Below are positions 11,626 to 24,535 of a DNA stretch of 64,000 nt, one piece after another. The notes beneath the pieces were generated by a model that searched no databases, was not told the DNA's origin, and saw only the letters and a list, made by a program, of their open reading frames with translations. Both the position numbers and the translations under genes were made by a program. Source of the DNA: Ypsolopha sequella (Eukaryota; Arthropoda; Insecta; Lepidoptera; Ypsolophidae). Every line of letters begins with the position of its first letter. Within the stretch, counting starts at the first letter, position 1. The DNA lies in NCBI GenBank assembly GCA_934047225.1, contig OW204000.1:11116001-11180000 (forward strand), given 5' to 3'.

Positions 11626-12531
11626 GATGTTAAGATGAAGTTGCGGAAGCTGAAAACTAGCGATAATACTCGTTCAGACGAACAACTTTCCGTGAAAAAA
11701 AATCAGTTGTTTCATACATTTTGGTCCGGTAGCTATGTAAATTTTCTATGGAACAGCTGATTGTTTTTTTTGCGATTCGAGGGCTTGATTTTTTGGCTCC
11801 ATAGTAAAAGTTGTTAGTACTGTTAGACCAGATATTGAAATAGTGTTTTTAAAAAAATATTTATTTATTGAACTAGAATAATAGAAAGTACACAAAGTTT
11901 GTTAGGTCTGGCAGTCACGGCGGAGGTTGGAGTCTAAGGCCCACTTGCAGCATGATAGAGAAAAATCCTTAACCCTCGGGTTAACTAACCCAAGGGAAGA
12001 GTTAACTAACCCGACATTTCATTAGTCCTATTGCACCATGATAATATCGAAGTGGGTTAGTAAACCCGAGCTAAGCGATTGTTTGACGTTTGATTTTTAC
12101 CATAAAGCAATTAGTTGCAACCAATGAGGTATAGTATGTATATAATGTCATTGGAAACAACACAATTTAAATCAAACTGGTAATATTACTTCGCTAACCC
12201 GAGTTTAACTCGAGGTGAGAGTCGGGTTAAATTCTGATGACTATCTCTTAGTTTAACCCTAGTTTAATCCGAGATTTTGATTGGTGCAAGAGAGCTTTTT
12301 CTTAACCCTCTATTTTTTGACTTAACCCGAGTTAAAGTCGAGTTAAGAACATGCTGCAAGTGGGCCTAACTGACTATCGGACGAATGACAATGAGCTTCT
12401 GATGGGAAAAAAGCTGATATAGCAAAAAGGGGTTGTTTCAGCATTAACCCTTACAAAGTCAGGGTATAACAGTACGGACGAGTACTATCGCCAGTTTCCG
12501 GCTTCCGCAACTTCATATTAATATCCAGTAT
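11620..12531. mobile_element. Foldback element hosting a nested MITE
   Basis: The outer arms 11620-11676 and about 12477-12531 are inverted: 'gaagttgcggaagctgaaaa' on the left, and 'gaagttgcggaagccggaaa' read inward from the right. The interior has 'ctatggaacagctgat' and 'ccatagtaaaagttgtt', which resemble the foldbacks at 38205 and 38978. The element is interrupted by the MITE at 11938-12366. Confidence 0.7.
11938..12366. mobile_element. PIF/Harbinger-like MITE with TAA duplication
   Basis: A 429-bp element flanked by TAA (11935-11937 and 12367-12369) with 17-bp inverted ends GGCCCACTTGCAGCATG. Many short 'cgggttaa' or 'ttaacccg' motifs lie inside. A 3-bp TWA duplication fits PIF/Harbinger; the assignment is inference because no transposase is present. 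Confidence 0.7.
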
Positions 12532-12879
12532 ATTGAGATATCAATTTAAATAAATAACAAAGGTTGATACAATAATTATTCTATTTTTCTTGTTGGTTAG
12601 GTTGATTTAACTAATATTAATAATTATTGCTTATTATTAATTTAAACACATGATACATTTCTAGTTTTCTACCCAATGTTGCTTGAATCAGCAGTATCAG
12701 CACCATAATGTGATGAATTTGACATAAATCAAATAGATAAATAATATATTTTTTCATGTGTACTTGTTTACTACTTTTCCGAATTAATTGAAGAACAATC
12801 TTTTGTACGTTATTGAATTTTTGGATAATATTTGTATTAATTAATTTTATTTCCTGGGTATTCATTTATATATACATTT

Positions 12880-13155
12880 ATATTAATTTATATAGTATAT
12901 TTTTATTAAATATTAACCAATTTATTAATGCAGGTATATTATACAGTAGATTAATTTTACATTAGTACATTATTATATTTAAATAAATTATTATTATTAT
13001 TTATTATTTTATTTATGTACACGTTTGTATGTCTACATTTATATAAAATATATTCTATTATCCCTTTACCTTTAGATATAAGTTTACATGTTAATTTGTT
13101 CATATTATGTTTGTAAATATTTATTTTCTGTGTACAATAAAGAATAAGAATAAGA
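12880..13155 (+). repeat. Probable non-LTR retrotransposon 3' tail
   Basis: AT-rich sequence ending 'acaataaagaataagaata', a polyadenylation-like signal followed by an AATAAG repeat, as at LINE 3' ends. No coding part is preserved. Confidence 0.4.
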
Positions 13156-13159
13156 ACAA

Positions 13160-14866
13160 TTAGAAGAAATATCTATTCTAGCAAAGAATAGCACGATCCA
13201 AAAAAGTATTAAAGCTTTCTTAATACCTTTCGTACGTACATATTTAATTTTGAGTCGTGTATACAACTTAAGGTCTTTAAGGAATATGCTGTAAGTAACC
13301 CATGATTCATTTCCTCGCCTCTTAATTACAAACTCTAATAACAGCCGCGCTGTATTCAAGTATAATTTAGATGTCCATAATTACAATGTTTAGACAAAAC
13401 TGTAGCGCACTGTGACTCAATGTTTGCGTCCGCTTACCGTTCCTGTAATTAAACATTTTAATAACTGTCTGTACCGTTTAAGCTGGAGTTTTGGTATAGC
13501 GACTAGAATTTAAATAAAGTTAGAATGCATCAAGTGGTACAGGCAATATCAAATGTGAGTGATAATTTGTCAATAGTCAACACTTGAAAAAATAAATGGA
13601 GAAGCCAAAATGATATTTTAAGGCCAAGGTTCACGTGACTTTCGTTTTTCTAAATAGGTCTTGAATTAAAAGTTATAATTATGTAACTAAACTCCCCACA
13701 GTTATTGTATTTTGCCAGTTAGGGTCGAAATCTGCATTAAATGGAATCATATATTTTGATCTAACATTTGTTACTTTTTCTGTTAAATAAATAAAATAAG
13801 AACATAAAATTTTAAAACAAAAAGACACCGAACATAGTAATAACTTTACTTATTACTAATAACTTAACGATAATACAAATAAAATAACTTATAAAAAAGG
13901 ATAGTTCTTACGGTAGCAGGTTGTTTGCCTGTCAATCGTTCAAGACACAGAAAACACTGATTATTTCTAACTCCAGTGAAATAAATATTGTCTAGTCAAA
14001 TTGACGCAACAACCTATCCGTATATGTGATTAATGAAACGATTTCCTTGATTAATATAATGTGACTATATGCAAGCCTGTTCTATTCAGATTTATTATAT
14101 TAATCAAAAATACTGAACTAATCTTCATCATACAAATTCCTATGATTTTTTTTTCTAATTTTAAACACTGTTACTGGAACTCCAGCCTAAAAATATAAAT
14201 ATTCAAGTGGCATAACGCATTACACAAGTAAAAAAATGTCGTGTATCTGCATTAATTATACAGTTTGTGAATAATTATTTATTTCCTACTATTGTTGTGG
14301 TTTGCACACGAAAGCCTACTTGTACCCATTTGGGCCTCTGTTATTAATAACAAATGCGTGTGTAGTCGGAAAATAAGTGGGTAAAAAGTTTTTAGATTAT
14401 ATTTTTTAATCAATAAAGAGTGATAGGTGTAACTAACTCAGCTAACTATACGTCAAACATAATGTACAACATTAGTTCATGCAATGTAGGTAATATGTAT
14501 AGTGAAAAGCTATTTATTAAACAGCCATAATAATAAAAAATTATATTAGAGCATCCGTGATTCCAGTATGATTTTACAAATGATTAAATTTAACAAAAAG
14601 AAAAAAATACGTTCGGTAATTTAAAATCTATGCAATACATACACTGTCATTTACAGCTCGTCATATCTACCATTGTATAGCTGTATTGCTAGCTTGTAAT
14701 TATTTTAATTCCACTAATTACACTTTAAATATGGACGTGAAGGCTGTTCGAAACTCCCAGCGATAATTACGAATGAAAATCGTGTTTATGGCGAAATAAA
14801 ACAGCTTTGGACTTTAATTGTTTGCTCTAAGTTGGGAATTTGAAAAATGGGATACTAGCATAATTT
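13160..14866. other. Unassigned AT-rich stretch
   Basis: Small frames only. No repeat partner was recognised. Confidence 0.4.
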
Positions 14867-15105
14867 TTAGGGTTTCGTACCCAACGAGCAAATCAGAGCA
14901 CTATTGATGTCAATCTGCTGTCCGTCCGTATGTCACAGGTCTCTAGCTCGTAGACAGAATGAGTTACAGATTTCAAGTTTGGATGTTTTGTGTAAAATGT
15001 AAAATATTGACCCAAAACCGTATATTCAGGGGGGTTCCATACATGAAAAAATTTAACCCAAAATATTTTTTTTTTAACCTGACATGTGGTGGGGTTTAGA
15101 GCTCA
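14867..15105 (-). repeat. 'agggttccg' repeat, minus-strand copy
   Basis: The minus strand ends '..gggtacgaaaccctaaaaa', with 'cgagctagagacctgtgaca' and 'acggacggacagcaga' upstream, matching the copies at 5934 and 8520. Confidence 0.7.
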
Positions 15106-17400
15106 TTGAGTAGAGTACAAATAATAAATTTTTTAATCTTAAAAATATTGTTTACAGGGTTGTTTAATTACTCGGTAGGTGCTTTAGTTTGAATATAATT
15201 ATATAATATAATTAATTAATATAATTAATTTTATTATTTATTATTACATTATTTTAGGACAACTATCTCCTGAATAATAAAATAAGTGGTAATGAAAATG
15301 TGGTAAAAACAAAAATAATAATGCATGACGCATTGCTGACCTTGAATCATGAACCGCCATTACGGTCGCTGATTCAGCAGGCATAACAAAACAAACCCAA
15401 GTATGCATTGTATTATACCGAAACTGATTTACTCTTGTAAAAGTTACAAATATCGTTACCATCAGCCAATACAGATCGTATCTCTTAATCAACGAACTTT
15501 CTTACCAAGTTATTACAAGATTAATACGAATTCTAATCCAGTTTTCTCTCATTAACCGCCGGGGTTGCCGAGCCCTCTTCATTATTCTGGAATAATACCA
15601 TGAGGGTAATATCTCGGTATAGTTACTTAATCAATTCCATTGTTGGTTGAATCGACCCTTGAACGCTGGGTGGGGTTGATTAAGAAGAATATTGCTTGAT
15701 TACTCCGTCAAAGAATGTCACCAGGAAAATTTCTTAAAATCTACCATTCTGTCTAAATCTACCATTTTTTGGCTAAGCCATCCTAAATGAAAGTACAATC
15801 TGGTCTTATGGTAGTATTCTACTTAAATTTAGGGTAGGCACTGCAATATACACCATAACTATTGTTCACATATCATCATACATAAGGACCAACATATTTA
15901 CATTTTTAAGTTGTTCACATGGTTGAGGGATATGCAGTAATTATTCAACCGAGTATAAGCTTTATTTACTAAGATATTTTCTAGTTTTGTTATAAATGTA
16001 CTATATTGTTGTTCTGATGTTTGTGTCAGGAATATTAGTAAAAAATTTGATAAATCTACAATAGGGACTGTTATGGAACATTTGATATGTTTATTAAAAT
16101 AACCAACAATTAACTAACATTATCGTTTTACACCACTACTGGGCACTCTAGTAATAATAAGTTAAGAAATTGTATCTTTAGCAAAAATAAACCAAAATAA
16201 TCTAAAGTCATTATATATTTTTTTTAGTTCGCTGTCATATTTTATATAATACGTATGTATTACATAAAAGTAATACATGCTAAAGTATTTCTAAATATTT
16301 CAGACTGAATTCTCCCAAACTAGCTTAAATCTCATAAAGCAGACAACACTGTTCTCGAAGTATGGCCTCATTTTTACACGACACTTGACAAACATGAGTG
16401 TGTAAATGTCTCTGTGTGCGTGCGTCTAATGAATGTCTCAATAGTATCGATGGATGTCTTTTACTATTTCTTTGATCATGAGCTCGAGAACTAATAATGT
16501 CGATTTAGTTACAATTACCAATTGGTGGTATTGGCTTACAACGGTTATGTTTACATGAGCTTGATACAAAATACTATTTTGTAGCATCTACAAACATTAT
16601 AAATGAGTTTCATCATTTTATGTTAGTAGTTAAAATTGTCGGCATTTGGTGGAACTTGGTCTTTGATTAAATTTAACTTATAAAATTGTAGTGTATCTCA
16701 TTACACCCAACAGTCCGTAATAATACTTTGCAATTTATTTATTTTTAATCAAAAGCTCTTGAGATATATTTGTTGGATGGTTGGATGTATTGAGGTACAT
16801 TATAATTTTATGAACAAGTAAAACAGTTAAACTTCAACAAAAACGTAACGGAATAAACCCTCAAGAGAAAGCCAGGGATAGTAAAGTGTCAACTGAAATA
16901 AATAGTCAAACACTCACTCGTACGACCACTTTTTGCTTACGATTATTCCATTATGGGATTTTAATCCCGACGTATGATGCCATTTAGGACATACAGGTCT
17001 ACTTCACAAAGCGTTCGATCACTTTTAAAATTACGTTTATTTGAAGAAGCCAAAGTCATTTTATAAATATTCATTTGATTAATGTATCGGTATTTTCTAA
17101 ACAAGTTAATCGAATGTTCACAATATAATCCAACTTGCTTAAATATTAAACTTAGATAGGTAAAACCAAACTTCAAGTGGAAGTGGTCAATCAACAAGTC
17201 CAGTGGACAAAGGGTCCACAATCAACGGATCCCTAAATGCACGCACATCGAGATTACACCGATCTCTTTTGTACGACGATGTCTCGGACCGTTATCGGCC
17301 CAACTCGAGCAATGTATAGAAGGAACAGTTGCACCGTCTTAAAACACAGTTGATAATGTAATCATAGGTCGTGACTTGAATGCTGAAAAAACTGGTCAAC
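15106..17400. other. Unassigned stretch, partly unique-looking
   Basis: No gene recognised. 15545-15715 is less AT-rich and less repetitive than its surroundings, but has no frame or motif I can name. Confidence 0.4.
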
Positions 17401-17404
17401 TTTA

Positions 17405-17873
17405 AAATTTACCTTTAATATACATATATATATATATTTTTAGTTTATTTTCCATATTTAAATTTACATAAATTTTTAAGAATTTAAAGCCATCCGACTA
17501 AAACCACATGGGTTATGCGCGGTATGGCGAGATCGCAAACTTTATGCTAAACTAACTAAACTAATTCTAACTTATATTATGTTATATAATATCACGCAAT
17601 CACAGGCTGCTGATGTTGAAGAAAATAAAGCTTTAGAGCACTTTTTCGCTTTTTATTATTATTTAAGTTTTTTAGTCTATCTAATGTATGGGTAGGTATG
17701 TCATTTAGTATTAAAGGAAGCATGTACTTCCATGTTCTCATACCATATATGTTTTTATAAGTAGGTAGGTAAGTTAGGTTTCGTAAGTTCTTAGGCCTAG
17801 TTATCTTAATACATTTTTTTTCAATCATATTCTTCACTTTATTATTAGATATTATTAACTTTGCAGTAGTCAA
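17405..17873 (-). pseudogene. Non-LTR retrotransposon reverse transcriptase, C-terminal fragment
   Basis: A 93-codon minus-strand frame (17873-17592) contains 'YKNIYGMRTWKYMLPLILND' followed by 'IPTHTLDRLKNLNNNKKRKS'. The pattern (aromatic, YG, R, W-x-Y, P-x-x-x-N-x-[LI]-P, then a basic helix) is typical of the far C-terminus of jockey/CR1-type reverse transcriptases. The catalytic domain is missing, so this is a 5'-truncated copy. The AT-rich sequence to about 17405, with a TATA simple repeat, would be its 3' UTR and tail. Family assignment is from pattern memory and moderately sure; the clade is uncertain. Confidence 0.55.
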
Positions 17874-18493
17874 ATAATAATTTAATAATTTAGATTAGAT
17901 AGATTATGCATATGAGTGCATTAATACAATTTATATGCTCGAAGTACGATGATAAGTTATAGGGGCTCGTTCAGGTGTAAAATTTGAAAATACGGTGTGA
18001 AAATATCTGACTTCGACACTCCCTTTGAGAGTATATGTCATAAATGTCGATATTTGTTATACTCTTTTGCAAAAACAATACCATCTGCAATCGTAATGAA
18101 TATACGTTGAAATATCTTGTATTCCTACTTTTTTTTAATTTTGCCTTATCTGTTATTTAATATTAATTTAGCATCCAAATTCCCACCAGAATAGTAACCG
18201 GTATGTGGAGAAATTTGGCAAATCTCGTGAAACGTTGAGGTGTGTTTTAAATCCCACCTGATAATATTATTTTCGAAAAGTATTGTTTTTACACGAATAA
18301 AATTGCATTACATTTAATATAAGTTACTATCACAATTACTCAAAAATATTGTTTAAAAAGTGAGACAAAAAAGTTTATATCACTAATTAATAGTTGAAGC
18401 ACGAGTGGCACAAATAACCCTTATATATGGGGTTGATATTAAATTATATTACTTCATAAATGACATCAGCAACCGATTTCGTTCTTTTTGCAG

Positions 18494-18525
18494 TTGTCAC
18501 AAATGAGCGTTGCCTATGCTGCTGC
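18494..18525 (+). other. Candidate 32-nt coding microexon
   Basis: It is flanked by a good acceptor (pyrimidine-rich 'ttcgttctttttgcag', ending at 18493) and a consensus donor (GTAAGTA from 18526). Inside, CAAATGAGC gives a start codon with A at -3, encoding MSVAYAA plus two bases. A second possible exon starts after 'tctttgttctgcag' (ending 18732) and continues in phase to a stop at 18871, which would give a protein of about 55 residues of unknown nature. All of this is by eye and could be chance. Confidence 0.25.
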
Positions 18526-19189
18526 GTAAGTACCTAATAAGAATAGACGCACTTTAGCTGGCTTACTGTACCTTTATTTGAGCAGGCTCGAGATAGTAAT
18601 AACGACGTCCACTCATCTCCGACGGGACACAATGCTCCGATGAATTGAAACTAGACTTAGACAAAAGATGCCTCGGACCAGGAAACCAAAGCTTGGTGTA
18701 AATCGACAATTGACGCCGTCTTTGTTCTGCAGCCCTGATAAAGGAAGGTTGAGTGATCTTTTAGGTGTGATGGAAGGGGAGAATTGGTACTTTTTAGGGT
18801 TGATTTTAGCGAGGCTTTGGTGTCTGTCTGGCGTTTTACGGTGGCATCTTCAGACATGGATGGAAAATTAATGTGGGACTCCATGAAAGACAATAAAATA
18901 TCTGCGATAATGTTACATTTTAAAAGTATTTTGGCAATTCGTGCGGGGTCGCTTTAATAGTTTTCTTTTATTTCAATCATTATTTACATCTAGGTATACG
19001 TTGCTGAATCCGTTAGATAAGATAAGATATCTCTTAATTGAAATAATAAAATTTGACACAGTTGTAGTTGAAGCGTTGACCTGTGAACTAGTCTGAAGTC
19101 AGTGTCTTTCTCAGAGTATGTGTGACAGTTTCAATTCAGAGGAAACACTTAACTCAAGCTTATAAATATAAGAATACATTGACCACTAA

Positions 19190-19601
19190 GGCGCTACGTA
19201 AAAGTTTTAGCGTCCCTGTTACTCCATATGCGAAAAAACCCTCAGTGCGAGTGGGATGGATTCGTGGAAAAGTAGCAAAAAGTCGGTTTTTTATTCATAT
19301 AAAATGTACTAAGCTATTTTGTCACAAAGATTTTCAAGGAGACTTTACAAATACATAATATCCACATTTTGAATGCAATTTCATAATGAAATTAGTTAGG
19401 ATTTCAGAATTACAGGAAAAAATAGAACCATTTAGATGTCTTTTCAGAATTAAATTCTATCGAGAAATTTCATTCAATCGCGTTTTCCTTCAGTGAGAAT
19501 CTTAATCAAATACTCAATAAATATTTACCTAAAAATTAAATACGTAGATGACGTTATAGTGGATTAAATGGATTCGAAAAACCCCATTTTTTGGTATCGC
19601 T
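19190..19601 (+). mobile_element. TTAA MITE, subfamily B
   Basis: Starts GGCGCTACGTAAAAGTTTTA after CTAA (19186) and ends 'ccattttttggtatcgc' before TTAA (19602). It matches 560-921 in reverse along its length. The short frame at 19122-19358 crosses the element boundary and is spurious. Confidence 0.75.
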
Positions 19602-19605
19602 TTAA

Positions 19606-19990
19606 GGCACTACAGAAAAAAATCGACACTTTTAGAACTTGCATATCTACTTCAGTAAGGAATATATTATTTTGATAAAAATTATATAATTTTTGGAATA
19701 TTTTTGTTGGGTTCTACTAAAACAGAATCGCGATTGAAGAAATTCGGCTCGATACAAATATTTATTGAAATGAGGTGTTTTTCGACACCAATTCTCTTGG
19801 TTTGACAATTTAGAATGACATATGGACTGCGATTATATTTTAATAGATGGGTTTTAACAGGACATATTGATAGAAACTTTAGTACATTTTATATCAATAA
19901 AAAACCAACCTTTTGCTATTTTTCCTCGAATCTGGCCCTTCCACACTGAGGGTTTTTTTGCATATGGAGTAACAGGGACGCAAAAATTGC
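19606..19990 (-). mobile_element. TTAA MITE, subfamily A, right-truncated
   Basis: Starts after TTAA (19602-19605), which it shares with the neighbouring element. It matches 35561-35976 in reverse: 'aaaaaaatcgacactttta', 'caatttagaatgacatatgg' and 'catatggagtaacaggga'. The other terminus is degraded near 19985. Confidence 0.7.
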
Positions 19991-20327
19991 GTATACGAAG
20001 GAAACTTTATAGTTTTTTGTATGATTGTGATAAGAACAGTAAACGAGAAACACCTTCTAGAGGCTGGATTGTTACAAGGTGCTTACAAGTCTCTAAGAAA
20101 AGGTACCAGATACAAAGCTACCCTAAGTCAGGCAATTACTGAAGAAAAAATCGCTTCATATCGATTGCTCTTCCTTCAATTAGTGAGAATAGAGGTCGGT
20201 CGTACGTGCTGGTAATTAAACGCCGCTTACCGCAGACGGAACTCTCTTTACGAACTGTTTTACTACTTCACACGAGGTGTTTTAGGGGTCACGGGCTACT
20301 GTGAAAATACATAGTTACGTAAATATA

Positions 20328-20562
20328 CTCACGCCTGTCTTCCAGAGGGGTAAACAGAGACTTCAGGTTTACATCTACTACGATACTGACACACCTCTTT
20401 CACTTCTTCCTTATCCATCAATCACGTCATAAAAGCTCTTCTATTCCCGGTGCTTTTGACTTTGCCCTTCTTCAGTATGTCGCCAATTTGGTCATCATGC
20501 GTCCTTCCGGAGACTTCGTCGTCGAGCTTTACGTTCCACTTGCGCACTATAAATTTCTTTCA
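20328..20562 (+). repeat. 'cgcctgtcttccagaggggt' dispersed repeat
   Basis: Matches the reverse complement of 22020-22233 over its full length: 'cacgcctgtcttccaga', 'acacacctctttc', 'cttttgac.t.gcccttctt' and 'tccacttgcgca'. Truncated copies lie at 27390-27505 and 31110-31172. Non-coding, class not known. Confidence 0.75.
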
Positions 20563-20989
20563 TCATTCTACTTTCTTTTATAAAATATAAAAATACCTTT
20601 GTAGCACTCGTATATATCGTCACAACCATTGACGTAAAAAAAAGGTGGACGGAGTTTCGCTAACTAACAACTGAAGCACCCAAAGTATGCCGATTCGCTT
20701 TGTACGCACGAGCCAGGCACGTACAAATTCACATCTAAGTATGCCAATTTTCATAATAAGTCCACTTACTCACTAACAAACAAACACAACCATTTTGTAC
20801 AAAAAATCCTGACATCGATATTTTCTCCGACTCACTCAATTGCTACCAACATAAAATTGTGAAAGTTACATTATTGTGTTAATTTTATAAGTTCATATTT
20901 TATCTTAAGCTCTACTGTCATGTGTCGTATTTAAGAAGTTACCATTTTTTTTTATATAGTTTTAAATATTAATTTACGAAGGATCTATA

Positions 20990-21108
20990 CATTTATAAGG
21001 AACGTAAATGAGAACTGTACCTATAATCTTGTCTACAATCAATGTTTTATGTATCTTCTGCAAATGTATCTTAATAAATAAAGAAAGAAATAAATAACTA
21101 AATAAACA
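20990..21108 (+). repeat. Possible LINE 3' tail
   Basis: 'tgtatcttctgcaaatgta' leads into an A-rich AATAAATAAAG-type tail. Weak. Confidence 0.3.
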
Positions 21109-21869
21109 AACCACCGCCATTGTTATAGGTATATGCTTCAGTATGTAGTTACTTAGCTGCGACTCCTTCCGCCTTTTTTTTAAGCAATGGTCACGACGTG
21201 AGGTGTTTCCGAGCGTAGACCGTCACTAGAACAGTTGAAACTTGTCACACCTCTTTTAACCGACGATTTTAACGTCCCGAAGTGACGTACTTCAGGCTCA
21301 AATACACGGTTTAGGCCTTTACTATCCTGCTACTTGGTTACTACTAGTACACTACAAATAATAATTATAATAATATGTCTGCATGCCAGTTCATTGCACG
21401 CTGTTTCTTAGGAAATATTAATTAGGAAAGCGATACTATAGGCGCGAGGCGACGTACTGACATTTATGACTGTCGTGTGTGTAGTCTCAGCTTAAATTTA
21501 TACCATATTATTTGTACTTACCTTAGACTTTAACGTGTAAACGTAAGGGCGAAAATTTATTGGCTTATGATACTAAATATTTGAAATGCAGTATAACAAT
21601 GTTAGGACAACATTGTGTTTTTGAAGTTTATAGTCTTTGAGGAAACTTGATAGTTTTGTTTCCAATTTGACTGGAAATAAATCTAATGTGGGTGTGAGGC
21701 GTTTATGCGCTTTATTAATCAACGGTTAGTAAGGCCTTTTTATAAATTTTGAGGGCAGTGTTCTTGTTTTTGTAATTTCCTTTTTCTTAAATAACTTGTT
21801 TCAGCGTCTTTGTTAAAAATAGTAGATGTTTTAAACGTCTTTTGCATTTATTATACTGTAGATTTGAAG

Positions 21870-21960
21870 TACTGACTCACTCACTGACTGACTCGTCAAC
21901 ACCCAGCCCAAACCCTTGGCCCTAGAAAGCTGAAATTTTGCATAAATCCCTTTGTAATGT
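21870..21960 (+). repeat. 'actgactgactc..ctgaaattttgcat' repeat fragment
   Basis: A short (CTGA)n-like run followed by 'gctgaaattttgcataa', an arrangement common in dispersed insect repeats. Only one copy is seen here. Confidence 0.35.
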
Positions 21961-22019
21961 AGACAAGGAATAGGGCTGGACTTTTGTTAGAGAGGATGAA
22001 TGAAAGTAGAGTCACGAAA

Positions 22020-22233
22020 GAAATTTATGCTGCGCAAGTGGAAGGTACAGCTTGACCAGGCCGCCTTAGAAGGACGAAGGACTGAAGAAGGGCCATGTCA
22101 AAAGTACCCGAAATAGAAGAACTTGCACGTCTAAAGATGTGGAAGAGGCGAAAGAGGTGTGTCTGGATCGTAGCAGATGGAAATCTGTAGTCTCTGCCTA
22201 CCCGTCTGGAAGACAGGCGTGAATGTATGAATG
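22020..22233 (-). repeat. 'cgcctgtcttccagaggggt' repeat, minus copy
   Basis: Full-length partner of 20328-20562. The 87-codon minus frame over it is not protein-like. Confidence 0.75.
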
Positions 22234-22239
22234 TATGAT

Positions 22240-23730
22240 CGGGAGAAACGGCACCCACGGTGGCGGTGGTCATAATATAAATAAACATACAGGACTAAAA
22301 AGAAATAGAATCTTCGAAGGCGACATACCTACTGACTATACTGGATAATAATCCAAAAAAGCAAGCTGTGGAAATAACAAAAAATCTAGAGTTGTCCATA
22401 GCCATAATAATATATAATATAGGTAGTAACATTTGTAAGAATATATTTTTTGTTCAAAAGTTTGTTCAAAGTTGTTCAGTTTGATCAGTAGAATATATGA
22501 TTTCATTATGTGCAAGTTGAATTTGCTAAACCAGATGTATTTTGGGGTCAAAAACAACTGAAATCAAAATAAGTATGACGAAACACACAGCTGTAGTTTC
22601 AGCCAGACAAAGGCAAATATTAACAAGAAACAACAAATTACTGTGCGGCGAAAGTAAAACAGACTAATTTCCCAAACTTTTTCATTGCGTTCTGAGCTAT
22701 TAATATGGAGTCGTGTTTAATATCTGACATCTGTTACAAAAACTTTTATTATAAGTCTCTAATCCATTGCACAAACACACACAATCACACATGTAACGTT
22801 ACATGGCATATTTTTACACAAACACATGCTAAGCACCCACACATAAGTGGCATCACATAGTTTAGCAGCCTTATGAGGAGCGTGAAGGTAAGTATGGGTC
22901 AGGTATGCGAGGAATTTACTTTATTGGCATGCTTTGGGTTGTTATTACACTTTGAATACGAGTATGGCAATGCTTGTACCATTCCTTAAATCGTTGTTTA
23001 AAGAAAGGGGTGAAAATAAATAATGTCGTTTTGTTGATTTATGATACCGCAATTTTTTACTACAGTTTCCTAAATAAAAACACGAGAAAGAACTGAACTA
23101 ACTTTATTAAAGATATATGTTTTCTTTTATTTTAGATGTAATTAATACTACAAGTACCAAATTTTCATGAAAAACCAAAATATTATTAATTTTAGATAGT
23201 AAAACTAGACTTGTAAAATACTGATCTTTATATTAGGCTGTATATTTTCAGGTCTACCAGTTTCTTATCATTTTTCTTGTGAGATTTTTAAACATACTCT
23301 TTTTGTCATATTTCTAGGTGAAAGTTAAAACACCCTTTAAATTGCTCTCCCAATCAGCAAGTGGCCTCTACCTACCAAACACCAACCCCCCACCCCCTGC
23401 CGGCGCCAACTCTCATCTGCGCTGTTCTTAATTAACTTACTATCAACCAAGACATTAAGACCCAATTGCTTATCAATAATCGACTTTATTCTGAAGAAAA
23501 TAAGAGCCAAGCTGGGCGTCGAGGTGGGATGGTAGCTTGTATAACGAAAGATGGTCTCATTTAGATAACGCTGGAACTTCAGTCTTACCAACTTCCAAGG
23601 AACTTAACAAATTAGTGAAAATTATATAAATGGACGAAATGTAATTAGCTAAGAGAAAAACTGCTATTATCCTAAACTCTTGAAATAAACTTAACTTTTA
23701 TATTTTGAAAAATTTTACCATCCAGGTGAG
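22240..23730. other. Unassigned stretch
   Basis: No supported gene or repeat copy. 23385-23405 is a C-rich patch of no known meaning. Confidence 0.35.
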
Positions 23731-23830
23731 AACTTAGGTAGCTCAGTTGGGAGAGCATTTGCCTTGAAAGCAAGGTCACAGGTTCAAATCGAGGCCCGAA
23801 GAATTTTTTCACAAAAAATTGTATCTGTCT
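23731..23830 (+). repeat. tRNA-like SINE head
   Basis: Contains a D-arm-like 'tagctcagttgggagagca', a five-pair anticodon stem (TTTGC/GCAAG) with loop CTTGAAA, and a 'ggttcaaat' T-loop. The T stem and acceptor stem do not pair, so it is not a functional tRNA. It is followed by 'gaattttttca', as is the element at 50101, suggesting one SINE family. Confidence 0.6.
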
Positions 23831-24414
23831 AGCGTTAGTTTTTAACGCGAGAAATAACAGAAATTCTTAGTATTTTTATATACAAGATAGATACAAGATC
23901 TTCATTAACGGGAGACCTGACGCTAGAACATCAACAACACCAGGTTTTCAAGGGTTCATAGGAAGAAACTAGATCTCTCCTCATATTGAAGAAAATATAT
24001 TTGATTTATCGATCTTTTATTTAGAGATTCCACCTATAAACAATGTTTTAAGACTCGTATTTGTCCAAAAAAAAATGTTTTCCACCCTCGTTTTTTTTAT
24101 TTTCAAACGTTCGTTTCAATGACGAGGTTAAAAGATCAACTTGTTTTTTTTTTTATAAAGCAATCAATAGAAATATGAAGGGATGTTAACTAAATTCAAT
24201 ATTTTTTTCCCTACAAAATATTTCAGTATTAGCTAAAAACACACCAATTTGTTGTTTCGCTGCGTGATCCGTATTACGCGTCCAAGAACAAGAGGCCAAA
24301 GAGCCAACATAATATAATCGCCTCTATGAAAAGCAAATAAGGTCTTTGCCATTAAAAAGTTGCTAGAGTATGCTATCCTCTTAAGTCTACAATTATTAAA
24401 CTCTGCATCTCATC

Positions 24415-24535
24415 ACTGCGCCTCGCCATACTTGCCAGTTTCCCGTAGACCACGAGACATGCAACTGTCTCGAAACGTCGGGCGTCCCCCTTTTCGTAAA
24501 AAGGTAAAAATTGATCGCGGTAGACCCGATTATAT
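24415..24535 (-). repeat. Dispersed repeat with 'gagacagttgcatgtctc'
   Basis: The minus strand carries 'cgacgttTCGAGACAGTTGC' and 'atgtctcgtggtctacggga', which I recall as a common invertebrate repeat. It ends next to 'cgcggtagacccg', the terminus of the foldback at 34688. Weakly supported. Confidence 0.35.

Noticed and set aside
23731..23805. Functional tRNA gene (anticodon position TGA)
   Set aside because: T stem and acceptor stem do not pair, and there is no long variable arm as a serine tRNA would need; treated as a SINE head.
24415..24535. Hammerhead ribozyme because of a 'cgaaacgtc' motif
   Set aside because: The required CTGATGA box is absent on either strand at the right distance.
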